A stretch of 64,000 nucleotides of DNA from Occultella aeris (GTDB lineage Bacteria; Actinomycetota; Actinomycetes; Actinomycetales; Beutenbergiaceae). A program made the position numbers and the translations under genes. The stretch is from NCBI RefSeq assembly GCF_902703175.1, contig NZ_CACRYJ010000042.1, positions 36,554 to 100,553 of the forward strand, read 5' to 3'. The notes below the pieces were generated by a model, which was not told the origin of the DNA, did no database searches, and saw only the letters and a list, made by a program, of their open reading frames with translations. How positions within the stretch are numbered: position 1 is the stretch's first letter; every line of letters starts with the position of its first letter. Positions 8,673 to 18,750 of the stretch are shown piece by piece.

Positions 8673-9929
8673 ATGGGCAGACGGAGAGGTCCGATCCTGA
8701 CCGGTGCGCTCGCACTGGCCCTGATCGCCGTGATGGCGGTCCCGGCCGGCGCGGCGGCCCCCGACGTCGAGGTACGCAGCGGCGCCGAGCCGGCCGCCGG
8801 CGCCACCCGAACCTGGTTCTACGGGCGACAGTACGACGATGTGCTCTGGTGCGACTGGAACGGCGACGGTGTCGACACGCTCGCCGTCTTCCGGCCGCAG
8901 ACCGGCACGTGGCACATCCGGAACGCGCCGGGCGGCGGCAATGCCACCATCTCGTTCCGGTTCGGATCCACGAACGGTGGGGAGCGGCCGCTCTGCGGCG
9001 ACTGGAACGGCGACGGCCGGGACACGCCGGGGATCTACCGTGGTGTCGACGCGACCTGGCACCTCACGAACCGGCTCGACGGCGGTGGCGCCGCGATGAC
9101 GTTCCGGTACGGCTCGCCAGGTCCGGGCGACACGCCGGTCGTCGGCGACTGGAACGGCGACGGCCGCGACACGTTCGGGGTGCGGCGAGCCTCGGACGGT
9201 CTGTGGTACCTGCGGAACTCGCTCAGCACGGGGCCCGCGACGAGCGTGTTCCGATTCGGTTCCGCCGGCGCCGGCGAGCGGGCGTTCGTCGGCGACTGGG
9301 ACGGCGACGGCGACGACACGCCAGGGATCTACCGGCCCTCGACGATGTCCGTGTACCTGCGCAACGCGCCGGGCGGCGGGGGAGCGAATTGGAGCTACGC
9401 GTTCGGCAACGAGATCATCGACGCGCCGCTGTCGGGTGACCTCGACGGCGACGGCGACGACGAGCCTGCCGTGGCCGAGGGTCGGTTCTACACGTCGACC
9501 CCGAACTCCTGGGGCGACGGGAGCAACGGCAACATTCCGGCATCCTCGCTCTGCCGCATCGGGTGGGGGACCGACTCACGCGGCAACGGCCAGTACCTGC
9601 GGTGCGACGCGGCCGCCGCGCTCGGACGGTTCAACTCGGCGTTCCGGGCGCGCTTCGGCGAGAACATCGCCGTCGACATGTCCTACCGGACCCGAGAGCT
9701 CCAGGCGCAGATGCACGCGCACATGGGCGGTGTCGCGGTACCTGCGGGTACCTCCCCGCACGGCCTCGGCATCGCGATCGACGTCTTCGAGTGGAGCACC
9801 TACCAGTACGGCAGCGCCCGGTACAACTGGCTCCTCGCCAACGCGCCGCGCTTCGGCTGGAACCAGCCCACCTGGGCGCGTCAGAACGGCAGCAAGCCCG
9901 AGTACTGGCACTACGAGTACACCGGCTGA
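8673..9929 (+). CDS. Secreted FG-GAP-repeat / VanY-type D,D-carboxypeptidase fusion
   Basis: A 418-residue protein with an N-terminal signal peptide (1-28, ending AGAAA). About five FG-GAP-like units follow at 45-280, with repeated DWNGDGRDT or DWDGDGDDT motifs. The C-terminal domain (about 290-418) is an M15 peptidase: SPHGLGIAID at 361-370 matches SxHxxGxAxD with zinc ligands H363 and D370, and EYWH at 410-413 matches ExWH. Such enzymes trim the peptidoglycan stem peptide. ATG 8673 has no ribosome site but a TACGGT box 7 bases upstream. The open frame upstream to 7890 is an antisense shadow of the GT2 and rfbC genes. The propeller may bind the enzyme to the wall (inference). Confidence 0.88.
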   Translation: MGRRRGPILTGALALALIAVMAVPAGAAAPDVEVRSGAEPAAGATRTWFYGRQYDDVLWCDWNGDGVDTLAVFRPQTGTWHIRNAPGGGNATISFRFGSTNGGERPLCGDWNGDGRDTPGIYRGVDATWHLTNRLDGGGAAMTFRYGSPGPGDTPVVGDWNGDGRDTFGVRRASDGLWYLRNSLSTGPATSVFRFGSAGAGERAFVGDWDGDGDDTPGIYRPSTMSVYLRNAPGGGGANWSYAFGNEIIDAPLSGDLDGDGDDEPAVAEGRFYTSTPNSWGDGSNGNIPASSLCRIGWGTDSRGNGQYLRCDAAAALGRFNSAFRARFGENIAVDMSYRTRELQAQMHAHMGGVAVPAGTSPHGLGIAIDVFEWSTYQYGSARYNWLLANAPRFGWNQPTWARQNGSKPEYWHYEYTG

Positions 9930-9948
9930 CGCCGGCGCCCACGGCACG

Positions 9949-11892
9949 CTACCGCTTGCGGTGGACGCCGAGGGTGTCGGTGCGGTTGCCGTCCCAGTCG
10001 CCGATGAGGATGACGTCGCTGGCGCGTCCGTAGGCAATGGTGCGGTCGGCTTCGCCGCTGGTGAGGCTGTTGCGGAGGTAGTAGATGTTGCCTCGTCGCA
10101 CGGCGAGGGTGTCGGTGCCGTTGCCGTCCCAGTCGCCGGTCAGAACGATGTCGGCGTTGCGTCCGTAGGCGATGGTGCGGTCGGCTTCGCCACTGGTGAG
10201 GCTGTTGCGGAGGTAGTACAGGTTGCCTCGTCGCACGGCGAGGGTGTCGGTGCCGTTGCCATCCCAGTCGCCGATGAGAATGGCGTCGCTGTTGCGCCCG
10301 TAGGCGATCGTGCGGTCGGCCACCCCACTGCTGAGGGTGTTGCGGAGGTGGTAGATATTGCCGCGGCGCACACCGAGGGTGTCGGTGCCGTTGCCGTCCC
10401 AGTCCCCGACGAGCACCACGTCATCGGCTCTGCCGTAGACGATCACGCGATCGAACGGTCCTGCGGAGTTCGAGTTCCGGATGTAGTACAGATTGCCGCG
10501 CCGCAGTGCGATCGTGTCGATCCCGTCGCCGTCCCAGTCGCCGACCAGTGCGGTCTCGGTGCCGGCCCCCAACGCGAACACCGTGTCCGCCTCGGCGCCG
10601 AACGTGTTCGACAGGAAGAAGCCGAAGGCGGGAGCGTTCGGTCGCCACCAGTGTGAACGCATGCCGAACGAGAGTTGGCCGGTGGTGGTCAGGGTCCGGT
10701 TGCCGGTGGAGCACTCCACCCGCGCGGAGGTGATGCGCCCACCCAGGTCACCGTTGCCGTCCCGGGACACGATGACGAGCCGCTGGAGTGAGCCGCCGGA
10801 CGGGCAGTACGCGGCGACCGTCGAGACCTGGAGTCGGTTCGTCCAGTTGCTCACGGTGTCACCGCTCGCCGTACCGGAGTACGGATCGGCTCGCGCCGTC
10901 AGGTACGGGCGCGACCCGGCCCGCGAGAAGCCGCCGTTGGAGGACGAGAACTGCGTGAACGCCACCGCACCCGCGTACCACCGCACCCGCCCGGACGTGG
11001 CGTTCACGGCCTGGTTCGTGTTGGTGTGTTCGCGCCCCTCGGTCACGGCGCCGCTGCTGGAGACGACCGCACGCCCCCCGTAGACCTGGCAGGCGGTCGT
11101 GTCGCAGAGGTCGTACGGCCCGGTGGCCTGCCGCACGGACAGCGCGTAGCTGCGCGCAGCGACGGACTGCGCCTGCAGCGCCGCCGGGAGCCATGACGCG
11201 GGCGACTCCCGGGGGGCCACCCCGTACAGGTACTCCTGCAGCGGCACGTTGTTGATCACGTCGAGGGTGCTACCGGTGCGCACGATCCGGACGTAGCCCC
11301 GGTACCAGGTGCCGCTGGTCGAACCCTGGGACCCGGACGCGACGACGCCGTCGGCGGTCGAGAAGATCAGTTCGGAGCCGGCGTAGGTGCGGGAGAAGAG
11401 GACCGGACCGCCGATGGTCGCCCGCCGCTCCACCACGAAGCCGGAGGCGGTCGCGGTCACGGTGTACCGGCCCGCCGGGTGGCGTTCGGGCGTGGCAGGG
11501 TTGCCGATCCGCATCTCGTTCTGACCGGGTGGCGTCGAGTAGGTGGAGCCGGACGCGACCGCGGAGAGCGCCCGCAACTGGACGCGGATCTGAGGGTTGC
11601 CGACGTTGTTCGACGTTGTGCCCGGGTAGTAGAAGGCAAGGATCTGGTCCGCCGTGAGCCCCTGCTGTGCGGCGCCCTGGGATCCCCACTGGGACATGCC
11701 GATGCCGTGTCCCCAGCCGTGGCCGGTGACATCCCAGTAGCCGCTGGAGGGGACCCCGTAGACCTCCTCGGCCGCGGCGGCCGGGGTTGTCTGGCCGAGC
11801 AGTGTCAGCGCGGCGAGCGTGACGGCGAGGACGGCACCGATGCCGTTCCGGGCCGGCCTCCGCGGACCGGACGGGCGTTGGACACGCGACAC
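9949..11892 (-). CDS. Secreted SpoIID/LytB-domain protein with FG-GAP repeats
   Basis: A 647-residue protein. A signal peptide ending near AAAAE (about residue 41) leads into a SpoIID/LytB region. This has GHGWGHGIGMSQWGSQGAA near 58, PLQEYLYGV near 225, SWLPAALQAQSVAARSYAL near 238, and a TSGRVRWYAG/FSSSNGG core. SpoIID proteins are lytic transglycosylases acting on denuded glycan strands. From about residue 435 there are five FG-GAP units of 45 residues (DWDGNGTDTL). I chose GTG 11892, which follows GGAGGG with a 6-base spacer and starts two bases after the rfbA stop. The last unit ends abruptly at a basic HRKR tail. Confidence 0.88.
   Translation of the reverse strand: MSRVQRPSGPRRPARNGIGAVLAVTLAALTLLGQTTPAAAAEEVYGVPSSGYWDVTGHGWGHGIGMSQWGSQGAAQQGLTADQILAFYYPGTTSNNVGNPQIRVQLRALSAVASGSTYSTPPGQNEMRIGNPATPERHPAGRYTVTATASGFVVERRATIGGPVLFSRTYAGSELIFSTADGVVASGSQGSTSGTWYRGYVRIVRTGSTLDVINNVPLQEYLYGVAPRESPASWLPAALQAQSVAARSYALSVRQATGPYDLCDTTACQVYGGRAVVSSSGAVTEGREHTNTNQAVNATSGRVRWYAGAVAFTQFSSSNGGFSRAGSRPYLTARADPYSGTASGDTVSNWTNRLQVSTVAAYCPSGGSLQRLVIVSRDGNGDLGGRITSARVECSTGNRTLTTTGQLSFGMRSHWWRPNAPAFGFFLSNTFGAEADTVFALGAGTETALVGDWDGDGIDTIALRRGNLYYIRNSNSAGPFDRVIVYGRADDVVLVGDWDGNGTDTLGVRRGNIYHLRNTLSSGVADRTIAYGRNSDAILIGDWDGNGTDTLAVRRGNLYYLRNSLTSGEADRTIAYGRNADIVLTGDWDGNGTDTLAVRRGNIYYLRNSLTSGEADRTIAYGRASDVILIGDWDGNRTDTLGVHRKR
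9974..10500 (-). repeat. 135-bp tandem repeats coding for FG-GAP units
   Basis: The string gtgtcggtg occurs at 9974 and again at 10109 with near-identical flanks, and the pattern continues for two or three more copies with increasing divergence. The units are homologous to those at 1-330 on the same strand. Confidence 0.85.
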
Positions 11893-11893
11893 C

Positions 11894-12784
11894 TCATCCC
11901 TCCAAACGACGTTCCTCCATCGCGACGTCGAGCAGGTGGAGTAGATAATCACCGTACCCCGACTTCGTCAGCGGCTCAGCCCGTTCCCGCAGCTCGTCGT
12001 CGGTGAGGAAACCCCGACGCCAGGCGATCTCCTCCGGTGCCCCGATCTTCAGGCCCTGCCGGTGTTCGATCGTGCGCACGTAGTCCGACGCCTCGAGGAG
12101 CGAGTCGAACGTCCCGGTGTCCAGCCACGCCGTGCCACGGGGGAGTACCTCCACCTGGAGGCGGCCCTGCTCGAGGTAGGTGCGGTTCACGTCGGTGATC
12201 TCGTACTCGCCGCGTGCGGACGGCCGCAGGTCGGCGGCGATCGAGAGGACGTCGTTGTCGTAGAAGTACAGTCCCGGGACCGCATAGTTCGAGCGCGGCT
12301 TGGCCGGCTTCTCCTCCAGGGACAGGGCCCTGCCCTCGGCGTCGAACTCGACGACGCCGTACGCCGTCGCATCGGAGACGCGGTAGGCGAAGACGGCGCC
12401 CCCGTCGATGTCCTCGAATCTGGCCAGCGTGGACCCGAGACCCGGGCCGTAGAAGATGTTGTCACCCAGAACCAGAGCCACCGAGTCGGTGCCGACGAAA
12501 TCGGCACCGAGGACGAACGCCTGAGCGAGCCCGTTCGGAACCTCCTGGACGGTGTAGCTGATGGAGATGCCGAACTGCGAGCCGTCGCCGAGGAGCCGGT
12601 GGAACTGCGGTGCGTCGTGCGGTGTGGTGATCACCAGGACGTCCCGGATCCCCGCCAACATCAGCGTCGACAGCGGGTAGTAGACCATCGGCTTGTCATA
12701 CACCGGGACCAGCTGCTTGCTGGTGCCGAGGGTGATCGGGTGCAGTCGGGTGCCGGAGCCACCGGCCAGAATGATTCCACGCAT
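11894..12784 (-). CDS. rfbA: Glucose-1-phosphate thymidylyltransferase
   Basis: A 296-residue nucleotidyltransferase of the expected length. [13 protein letters not shown] at residues 6-18 is the activated-phosphate binding loop. [21 protein letters not shown] follows, then VLGDNIFYG near 108 and [20 protein letters not shown] near 160. It makes dTDP-glucose, the first step to dTDP-L-rhamnose. ATG 12784 begins the conserved domain; a CAGACT hexamer 7 bases upstream may be a -10 for a leaderless message. It is the promoter-proximal gene of a pair with the SpoIID gene. Confidence 0.93.
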   Translation of the reverse strand: MRGIILAGGSGTRLHPITLGTSKQLVPVYDKPMVYYPLSTLMLAGIRDVLVITTPHDAPQFHRLLGDGSQFGISISYTVQEVPNGLAQAFVLGADFVGTDSVALVLGDNIFYGPGLGSTLARFEDIDGGAVFAYRVSDATAYGVVEFDAEGRALSLEEKPAKPRSNYAVPGLYFYDNDVLSIAADLRPSARGEYEITDVNRTYLEQGRLQVEVLPRGTAWLDTGTFDSLLEASDYVRTIEHRQGLKIGAPEEIAWRRGFLTDDELRERAEPLTKSGYGDYLLHLLDVAMEERRLEG

Positions 12785-12862
12785 GCGTCCCAGTCTGGCC
12801 CATGGGACTCGTGGAAGCACATTCGCGGTCCCACGTCGCTGAACGGGACCCGCCCGGGCCGT

Positions 12863-12868
12863 TAGCAT
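12863..12868 (+). promoter_or_regulatory. -10 element for leaderless ahcY
   Basis: TAGCAT ends 7 bases before ATG 12876 and overlaps the alternative ATG at 12867, which argues for 12876 as the start. The short spacing leaves no room for an S-adenosylhomocysteine riboswitch. Confidence 0.55.
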
Positions 12869-12875
12869 GGCGCCC

Positions 12876-14351
<1,476 letters not shown>

Positions 14352-14370
14352 GCCTCACGCGGTCCGATCG

Positions 14371-14409
14371 CGGCCGGGCGTACCTCCTCTTCGGGAGGAC
14401 GTCCGGCCG
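14371..14409 (+). terminator. Rho-independent-like terminator after ahcY
   Basis: A long stem formed by CGGCCGGGCGTACCTCCT and its near-complement around a TCTTCG turn, with one wobble and one mismatch. It starts 20 bases after the ahcY stop. The weak T tract (cgtcgttcc) is usual for actinobacteria. Confidence 0.75.
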
Positions 14410-14474
14410 TCGTCGTTCCGGGCTCTGGACCGTCCCGGTCTGCGCGGGGGCACCACCCGTCCTGGGTAAGGTGT

Positions 14475-14502
14475 GTGGCAGCCCGGGCATCCGGGCTGCC
14501 AC
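14475..14502. other. Perfect 12-bp stem-loop upstream of nhaA
   Basis: GTGGCAGCCCGG pairs with CCGGGCTGCCAC around a GCAT loop. It lies just after a TAAGGT hexamer (14467-14472) and 57 bases before the nhaA start. It could be a second terminator, an operator or a leader structure. Confidence 0.55.
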
Positions 14503-14559
14503 GGTGTGCCGGGAAGTCTGGTCGGCGACCCACATCACCGACCCCTCAGGAGCATGCCC

Positions 14560-15837
14560 GTGAGCCACAAAGATCCAGCCGAGCCGTTGTTCAGCGGTTT
14601 GACCGAGGGTGGGCTGCGCAACTACCTCGACACCCTCCGCGGGGAAGCGATCGGCGGGGTCCTGCTGATCGCCGGTGCCGTGGTCGCGCTGATCTGGGCG
14701 AACTCGCCGTGGAGCGAGAGCTATGTCGCGATCCGTGACTTCCGGTTCGGCATCGAGGCCTGGCACCTGGACCTGACGGTGGGCCAGTGGGCTGCGGACG
14801 GGCTGCTCGCGATCTTCTTCTTCGTCGTTGGCGTCGAGCTCAAACGCGAGATCGTCACCGGCGAGCTGCGGCGGCTGTCCACCGCGATCGTGCCGGTCGC
14901 GGCCGCCGTCGGAGGCATGGCCGCACCCGCTCTCATCTACCTGGCCGTCAACCTGAGCGCGGACGGCGGCGCACCCCACGGGTGGGCGATCCCCACCGCG
15001 ACCGACATCGCCTTCGCCGTCGCCGTCCTCTCGATCGTCGGTCGCAGACTCCCGACGGCGTTGCGTGCCTTCCTGCTCACGCTCGCCGTGGTCGATGACC
15101 TCCTCGCGATCGTGATCATCGCCGTCGCGTACACCGACGGGCTCACCCTGGCCTGGCTCGCTGCCGCGGCCGCCTGCGTGCTGGTCTTCGCCCTGCTGCT
15201 GCGCCGCGGGATCACGTCGTGGTACCTGCTCATCCCGTTGGGTGTGGCGACCTGGGTCTTCATGCACTCCTCCGGGATCCACGCCACGATCGCGGGCGTG
15301 GCGCTCGGCATGGTGGTGCCGGCGCTGCCGCTGAGGGGCAAGGCTGCGGCACGCCGACCGGCGAACCTGCGCGAGGGCGCGTCGATGGCGGAGGTCTTCG
15401 AGTACCGTTGGCGACCGGTCTCGGCCGGGTTCGCCGTGCCGGTCTTCGCGCTCTTCACCGCCGGTGTGGCCGTGGATCCGACGTCACTCGGCGCGGCCCT
15501 GCGGGACCCGGTGGCGCAGGGTGTCGCGCTCGGTCTCGTGATCGGCAAACCGATCGGGATCACCGTGGCCACGTGGCTGATCTCCAGGCTCCGGCACGTG
15601 AATCTCGCGCCCGGGCTCGGCTGGCCGGACGTGATCGGCGTGGGTGTGCTCGCCGGCATCGGGTTCACCGTCTCCCTGCTCGTGGCCGAGCTGGCCTTCG
15701 GCGTGGGCGCTCCCGAGGATGAGCACGCGAAGATCGCGGTGCTGGGCGCGTCCCTGGTGGCCGCCGTCCTCGGTGCGGTCCTGCTGCTCTGGCGGGGCCG
15801 GGTGCACGCGGCTCGCGGCGACCTCTCGGCGACGTGA
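14560..15837 (+). CDS. nhaA: Na+/H+ antiporter NhaA
   Basis: A 425-residue antiporter with about twelve membrane helices. FFFVVGVELKREIVTGEL at about residues 86-103 is the family signature. The paired aspartates occur in ATDIAFAVAVLSIVGRR (about 147-163) and the following VVDDLLAIVIIAVAY (about 177-191). It exchanges cytoplasmic Na+ for external protons in pH and salt homeostasis. I chose GTG 14560, because CAGGAG at 14548-14553 is well spaced for it; ATG 14554 two codons earlier is too close to that site. It is monocistronic and ends in a hairpin shared with the convergent RDD gene. Confidence 0.93.
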   Translation: MSHKDPAEPLFSGLTEGGLRNYLDTLRGEAIGGVLLIAGAVVALIWANSPWSESYVAIRDFRFGIEAWHLDLTVGQWAADGLLAIFFFVVGVELKREIVTGELRRLSTAIVPVAAAVGGMAAPALIYLAVNLSADGGAPHGWAIPTATDIAFAVAVLSIVGRRLPTALRAFLLTLAVVDDLLAIVIIAVAYTDGLTLAWLAAAAACVLVFALLLRRGITSWYLLIPLGVATWVFMHSSGIHATIAGVALGMVVPALPLRGKAAARRPANLREGASMAEVFEYRWRPVSAGFAVPVFALFTAGVAVDPTSLGAALRDPVAQGVALGLVIGKPIGITVATWLISRLRHVNLAPGLGWPDVIGVGVLAGIGFTVSLLVAELAFGVGAPEDEHAKIAVLGASLVAAVLGAVLLLWRGRVHAARGDLSAT

Positions 15838-15867
15838 CCTCCTGCATGAGGCGCTGAGATCGCACCT

Positions 15868-15886
15868 CGGCGAGGCGGGCTCGCCG
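15868..15886. terminator. Bidirectional hairpin between nhaA and RDD gene
   Basis: CGGCGAG and CTCGCCG form a 7-bp stem around a 5-base loop, midway between two convergent stops (15837 and 15930). Confidence 0.5.
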
Positions 15887-15929
15887 CCGTGTCAAGGCTT
15901 CGGAAGTGTTCGCGCTGCGGCCGGGTCAC

Positions 15930-16964
15930 TCAGGCGTAATCGGTGACCCCGTACGGCAGTCGGCGGATGTGCTCGCTCTCGTCCAGCCGGCGCGCCTGGC
16001 CCTCGAGGCCTGCGGCGTACTCGCGGTCGCGGCGCTCCACGAGCACGGCGGCGACGAACCGCTCCGGGTTGGTGCCCCAGGGCGGGGGAGGTGAGACGTA
16101 TGGCTCGATCGCGGCGGCCAGCGCCCGGCCCAGTTGGAGTCGGGTGTACGGCGCGAGGGTGCCGGTGCGGGACAGGAACACCCGGGCGTGCAGGGCGAGG
16201 TTGTCCGGGAGGCGACGGAGGTCCGCCCGCTCGGCCCAGGCGCCCAGGTCCGGAGGCATCAGCAGCGGCGCGACGGCCAGTTCCGTGCCCCGCTCCCGGA
16301 CGGCGTAGGTCCCGGCGAGGAAGTCGCCGAGCCGCTTGCTGCGGTTGTTGAAGATCGCCGTCAGCACGGCGATGCTGCCGAGGCAGAACCAGATCTCGCC
16401 GACGGCGGTCAGGGCCCGGACGAACGCCTGCCGGAACCGCACCGGGCCGCCGTCGTCACGCACCACGCGCAGGCCCATGGCGACCTTGCCGGCGGACAGA
16501 CCGCGAGTGATCGTCTCCACCGCGGTGGGCACGATGACCATCATGACGGCCATCGTGGACACGATCAGGACGCCGGCCTGGGAGTCGTTCACGATGAACC
16601 GCAGGCAGAGCAGGATGATGGCGACGCCGATGATGCCGTAGACGGCCAGGTCGACGACTCCCGAGCCGATCCGGGACATCAGCCCGGCCGGGCGAAGTTC
16701 GAGCGCGACCGCCTCGCCGGTGACGATCAGGTCGGCAGGATTGCCCGACGGCGTAGCAGGGTTCGACGTGGACGGCTGCGGTACCGGGGCGCTCGGGTTG
16801 GGGGCGGGCCCGCGCCGCGGCGGCAGCGGCTGCCGGGGCGGGTGGTTGCCGCGCTGCTGCGGTGCCGCGTACGGGTCGACCGGCGCACCCGGAACTCCGG
16901 CGCCCGGCTGTCCGGGCGCACCGTGCTGCGGCGGCGCGTACGGGCTGGGCGCGACGGAGGACAT
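15930..16964 (-). CDS. RDD-family membrane protein with proline-rich N-terminus
   Basis: A 344-residue protein. Residues 1-75 are rich in Pro, Gln, Gly and Ala and presumably disordered. An RDD domain (about 85-215) has three membrane helices, with the motif LMSRIGSGVVDLAVYGII holding the R and D residues, then GLSAGKVAMGLRVVRDDG. A soluble C-terminal part (about 240-344) contains LGRALAAAIEPYVSPPP. RDD proteins are of unclear function; some are linked to ion transport. ATG 16964 has TACCCT seven bases upstream, so the message is likely leaderless. It is divergent from a SpoIIM-like gene, a pairing often seen in actinobacteria. Confidence 0.82.
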   Translation of the reverse strand: MSSVAPSPYAPPQHGAPGQPGAGVPGAPVDPYAAPQQRGNHPPRQPLPPRRGPAPNPSAPVPQPSTSNPATPSGNPADLIVTGEAVALELRPAGLMSRIGSGVVDLAVYGIIGVAIILLCLRFIVNDSQAGVLIVSTMAVMMVIVPTAVETITRGLSAGKVAMGLRVVRDDGGPVRFRQAFVRALTAVGEIWFCLGSIAVLTAIFNNRSKRLGDFLAGTYAVRERGTELAVAPLLMPPDLGAWAERADLRRLPDNLALHARVFLSRTGTLAPYTRLQLGRALAAAIEPYVSPPPPWGTNPERFVAAVLVERRDREYAAGLEGQARRLDESEHIRRLPYGVTDYA

Positions 16965-16971
16965 GTATGGC

Positions 16972-16977
16972 AGGGTA
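16972..16977 (-). promoter_or_regulatory. -10 element for leaderless RDD gene
   Basis: TACCCT fits TANNNT and ends 7 bases before ATG 16964 on the minus strand. Confidence 0.5.
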
Positions 16978-16983
16978 GCGCTC

Positions 16984-17979
16984 GTGGATGTGGATGCGTT
17001 CGTCGCCGTGAACTCGCCCCGTTGGCAGCGGCTCGACGCACTCGTCAAGCAGCGCCGTCTCACCGGCGCCGAGAGCGACGAGTTGGTCAACCTGTACCAG
17101 AGCACGGCCACCCACCTGTCCCAGGTGCGTACGTCGGCCCCGGACCCCAGCCTGGTCTCCCGGCTCTCCGGCACGCTGGCGCGCGCTCGCGGGCACATCG
17201 CCGGCGCCCATGAACCGGCCCTGGCGGACCTGCAACGGTTCGTCCTGATCTCGGTCCCGGCCGCGTTCTACCGGGTCCGATGGTGGACCGTCGCGATGAT
17301 GCTGCTGTTCATCGTGGTCGCCGTGGGCAACGGGATCTTCACCTACAACAGCCCGGAGGCGCTGGCCGCGTTCGGCACTCCGAGCCAGCGGGAGATCTAC
17401 GCGGAGCAACTGTTCGAGGCGTACTACTCCAACAACCCCGCGCCGGATTTTGCCGCCCAGGTGTGGACGAACAACGCGTGGATCGCGGCCCGGGCCATCG
17501 GGCTGGGCATCACCGGCTACTTCCCGGTCCAGATCCTCGTCTCGAACGCGGCCGCGATCGGCTCGGCCGCGGCGGTGATGGCGGAGTTCGGCCTGCTCGA
17601 CCTGTTCTTCGCGCTGATCCTGCCGCACGGGCTCATGGAACTGACGGCGATCTTCATCGCCTGCGGGGCCGGGCTGAAGATCTTCTGGACCGTGGTCGCA
17701 CCCGGCGGTCGCACCCGGACCCGGGCGCTGGCGGAAGAGGGCCGGGCACTGTTCACGGTAGCCATCGGCCTGGTGTTCGTGCTTGCGGTCAGCGGCCTCG
17801 TCGAGGGTTTCGTGACGCCGTCGTCGCTGCCGACCGGCGTGAAGATCACGATCGGTGCCCTGGTCCTCGCCGGGTACTGGGCCTACACGATCGTCCTCGG
17901 CCGGATCGCCGTGCGGGACGGCGAGACCGGCGACGTGCGCGCCGAGCACGCCGAGGACACCGTCGCGATGGCGGCCTGA
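16984..17979 (+). CDS. SpoIIM-family (stage II sporulation M-like) membrane protein
   Basis: A 331-residue protein. The N-terminal 95 residues are soluble and helical, with SPRWQRLDALVKQRRLTGAESDELVNLYQ. About five membrane helices follow, with FTYNSPEALAAFG after the first and LPHGLMELTAIFIACGAGLK near 215. The PHGxxEL motif is diagnostic of the SpoIIM/DUF95 family, which in non-sporulating actinobacteria has no known role. GTG 16984 matches the usual N-terminus and has an AGGG eight bases upstream; ATG 16963 is an in-frame alternative. It is divergent from the RDD gene. Confidence 0.82.
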   Translation: MDVDAFVAVNSPRWQRLDALVKQRRLTGAESDELVNLYQSTATHLSQVRTSAPDPSLVSRLSGTLARARGHIAGAHEPALADLQRFVLISVPAAFYRVRWWTVAMMLLFIVVAVGNGIFTYNSPEALAAFGTPSQREIYAEQLFEAYYSNNPAPDFAAQVWTNNAWIAARAIGLGITGYFPVQILVSNAAAIGSAAAVMAEFGLLDLFFALILPHGLMELTAIFIACGAGLKIFWTVVAPGGRTRTRALAEEGRALFTVAIGLVFVLAVSGLVEGFVTPSSLPTGVKITIGALVLAGYWAYTIVLGRIAVRDGETGDVRAEHAEDTVAMAA

Positions 17980-17980
17980 G

Positions 17981-18002
17981 CCCTCGGCCAGCGGGCCGAG
18001 GG
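17981..18002. terminator. Bidirectional hairpin between SpoIIM-like and GntR genes
   Basis: CCCTCGGCC and GGCCGAGGG make a perfect 9-bp stem around AGCG, directly after the SpoIIM-like stop and 20 bases from the convergent GntR stop. Confidence 0.7.
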
Positions 18003-18022
18003 TGCGCCGACCCGGTGTGGGA

Positions 18023-18745
18023 TCAGCCCTTGAGCCGGGCCCTGGAGTTGGCCAGGTGCAACCGAATGGCCGCACGCGCCGTCTCCGGCTCGTGGCGGGC
18101 GATCGCCTGGACGATCGAGGCGTGCTCGACGGCGGCCAGGCGCACGTTGTCGGGACGGTCGGCGTCATCACCCGTGAGCAGCCGGAACTTGGGCATCACG
18201 ATCATCATCGGGCCCATCGACTTGAGCAGCGCGAGGTAGTGCCGGTTCTGGGCGGCGCGGGCGATGGCCACGTGGAGGGCGAAGTCCGCCTCGACGGCCT
18301 CACTCGGCCGGGCCTCACACTCCAGGAAGGTCTGCGCCAGGCGCTCGAGTTCCGCGAGCTGCTGGTCGGTGCGGCGGGTCGCGGCCAGCGCGGCCGCCTC
18401 GGACTCGACGCCGAGCCGGAAGTCCAGCAGGTCCCAGACATCGTCGATCGTGCTGATCCCGCTGTTGTCGAACGCGAAGCTGTCCTGGCTCGGCACGTTC
18501 AGGACGAAGGAGCCCCGGCCCTGCTGCGTCTCGACCAGACCGGCCGCCTGTAGCTGGGAGATCGACTCGCGGACGACCGTTCGGCTGACCTTGTAGGACT
18601 CCATCATGGCGCTCTCGGTGGGGAGCTTCTCACCGCGGCGGATGGTGCCGTCCTGGATCAACGCGGTCAGCCGCAAGGTCAGCTCATGGCTGAGGCCTCG
18701 AGCGCTCTGCCGGTTGATGGGTTCCGGCGCCGGGTCTATGGGCAC
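18023..18745 (-). CDS. GntR-family (FadR subfamily) transcriptional regulator
   Basis: A 240-residue regulator. The winged-helix domain (about 20-85) shows RRGEKLPTESAMMESYKVSRTVVRESISQLQAAGLVETQQGRGSFV in pieces typical of GntR. The C-terminal FCD ligand domain (about 100-235) has FRLGVESEAAALAA and the metal-binding pattern DFALHVAIARAAQN with later HASIVQAIARHEP and HLANSR histidines. The start is probably GTG 18745, six bases after the stop of the enolase gene. It is therefore in one operon with that sugar-acid dehydratase and likely controls it in response to a sugar acid. Confidence 0.85.
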   Translation of the reverse strand: MPIDPAPEPINRQSARGLSHELTLRLTALIQDGTIRRGEKLPTESAMMESYKVSRTVVRESISQLQAAGLVETQQGRGSFVLNVPSQDSFAFDNSGISTIDDVWDLLDFRLGVESEAAALAATRRTDQQLAELERLAQTFLECEARPSEAVEADFALHVAIARAAQNRHYLALLKSMGPMMIVMPKFRLLTGDDADRPDNVRLAAVEHASIVQAIARHEPETARAAIRLHLANSRARLKG

Positions 18746-18750
18746 GGAGC

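Noticed and set aside
12785-12875. SAH or SAM riboswitch before ahcY
   Set aside because: The likely -10 box is 7 bases from the start codon, so there is no leader to hold an aptamer.
14352-14559. nhaA-type ion riboswitch
   Set aside because: Only simple hairpins are visible; I cannot match a known aptamer consensus and the transcript start is uncertain.
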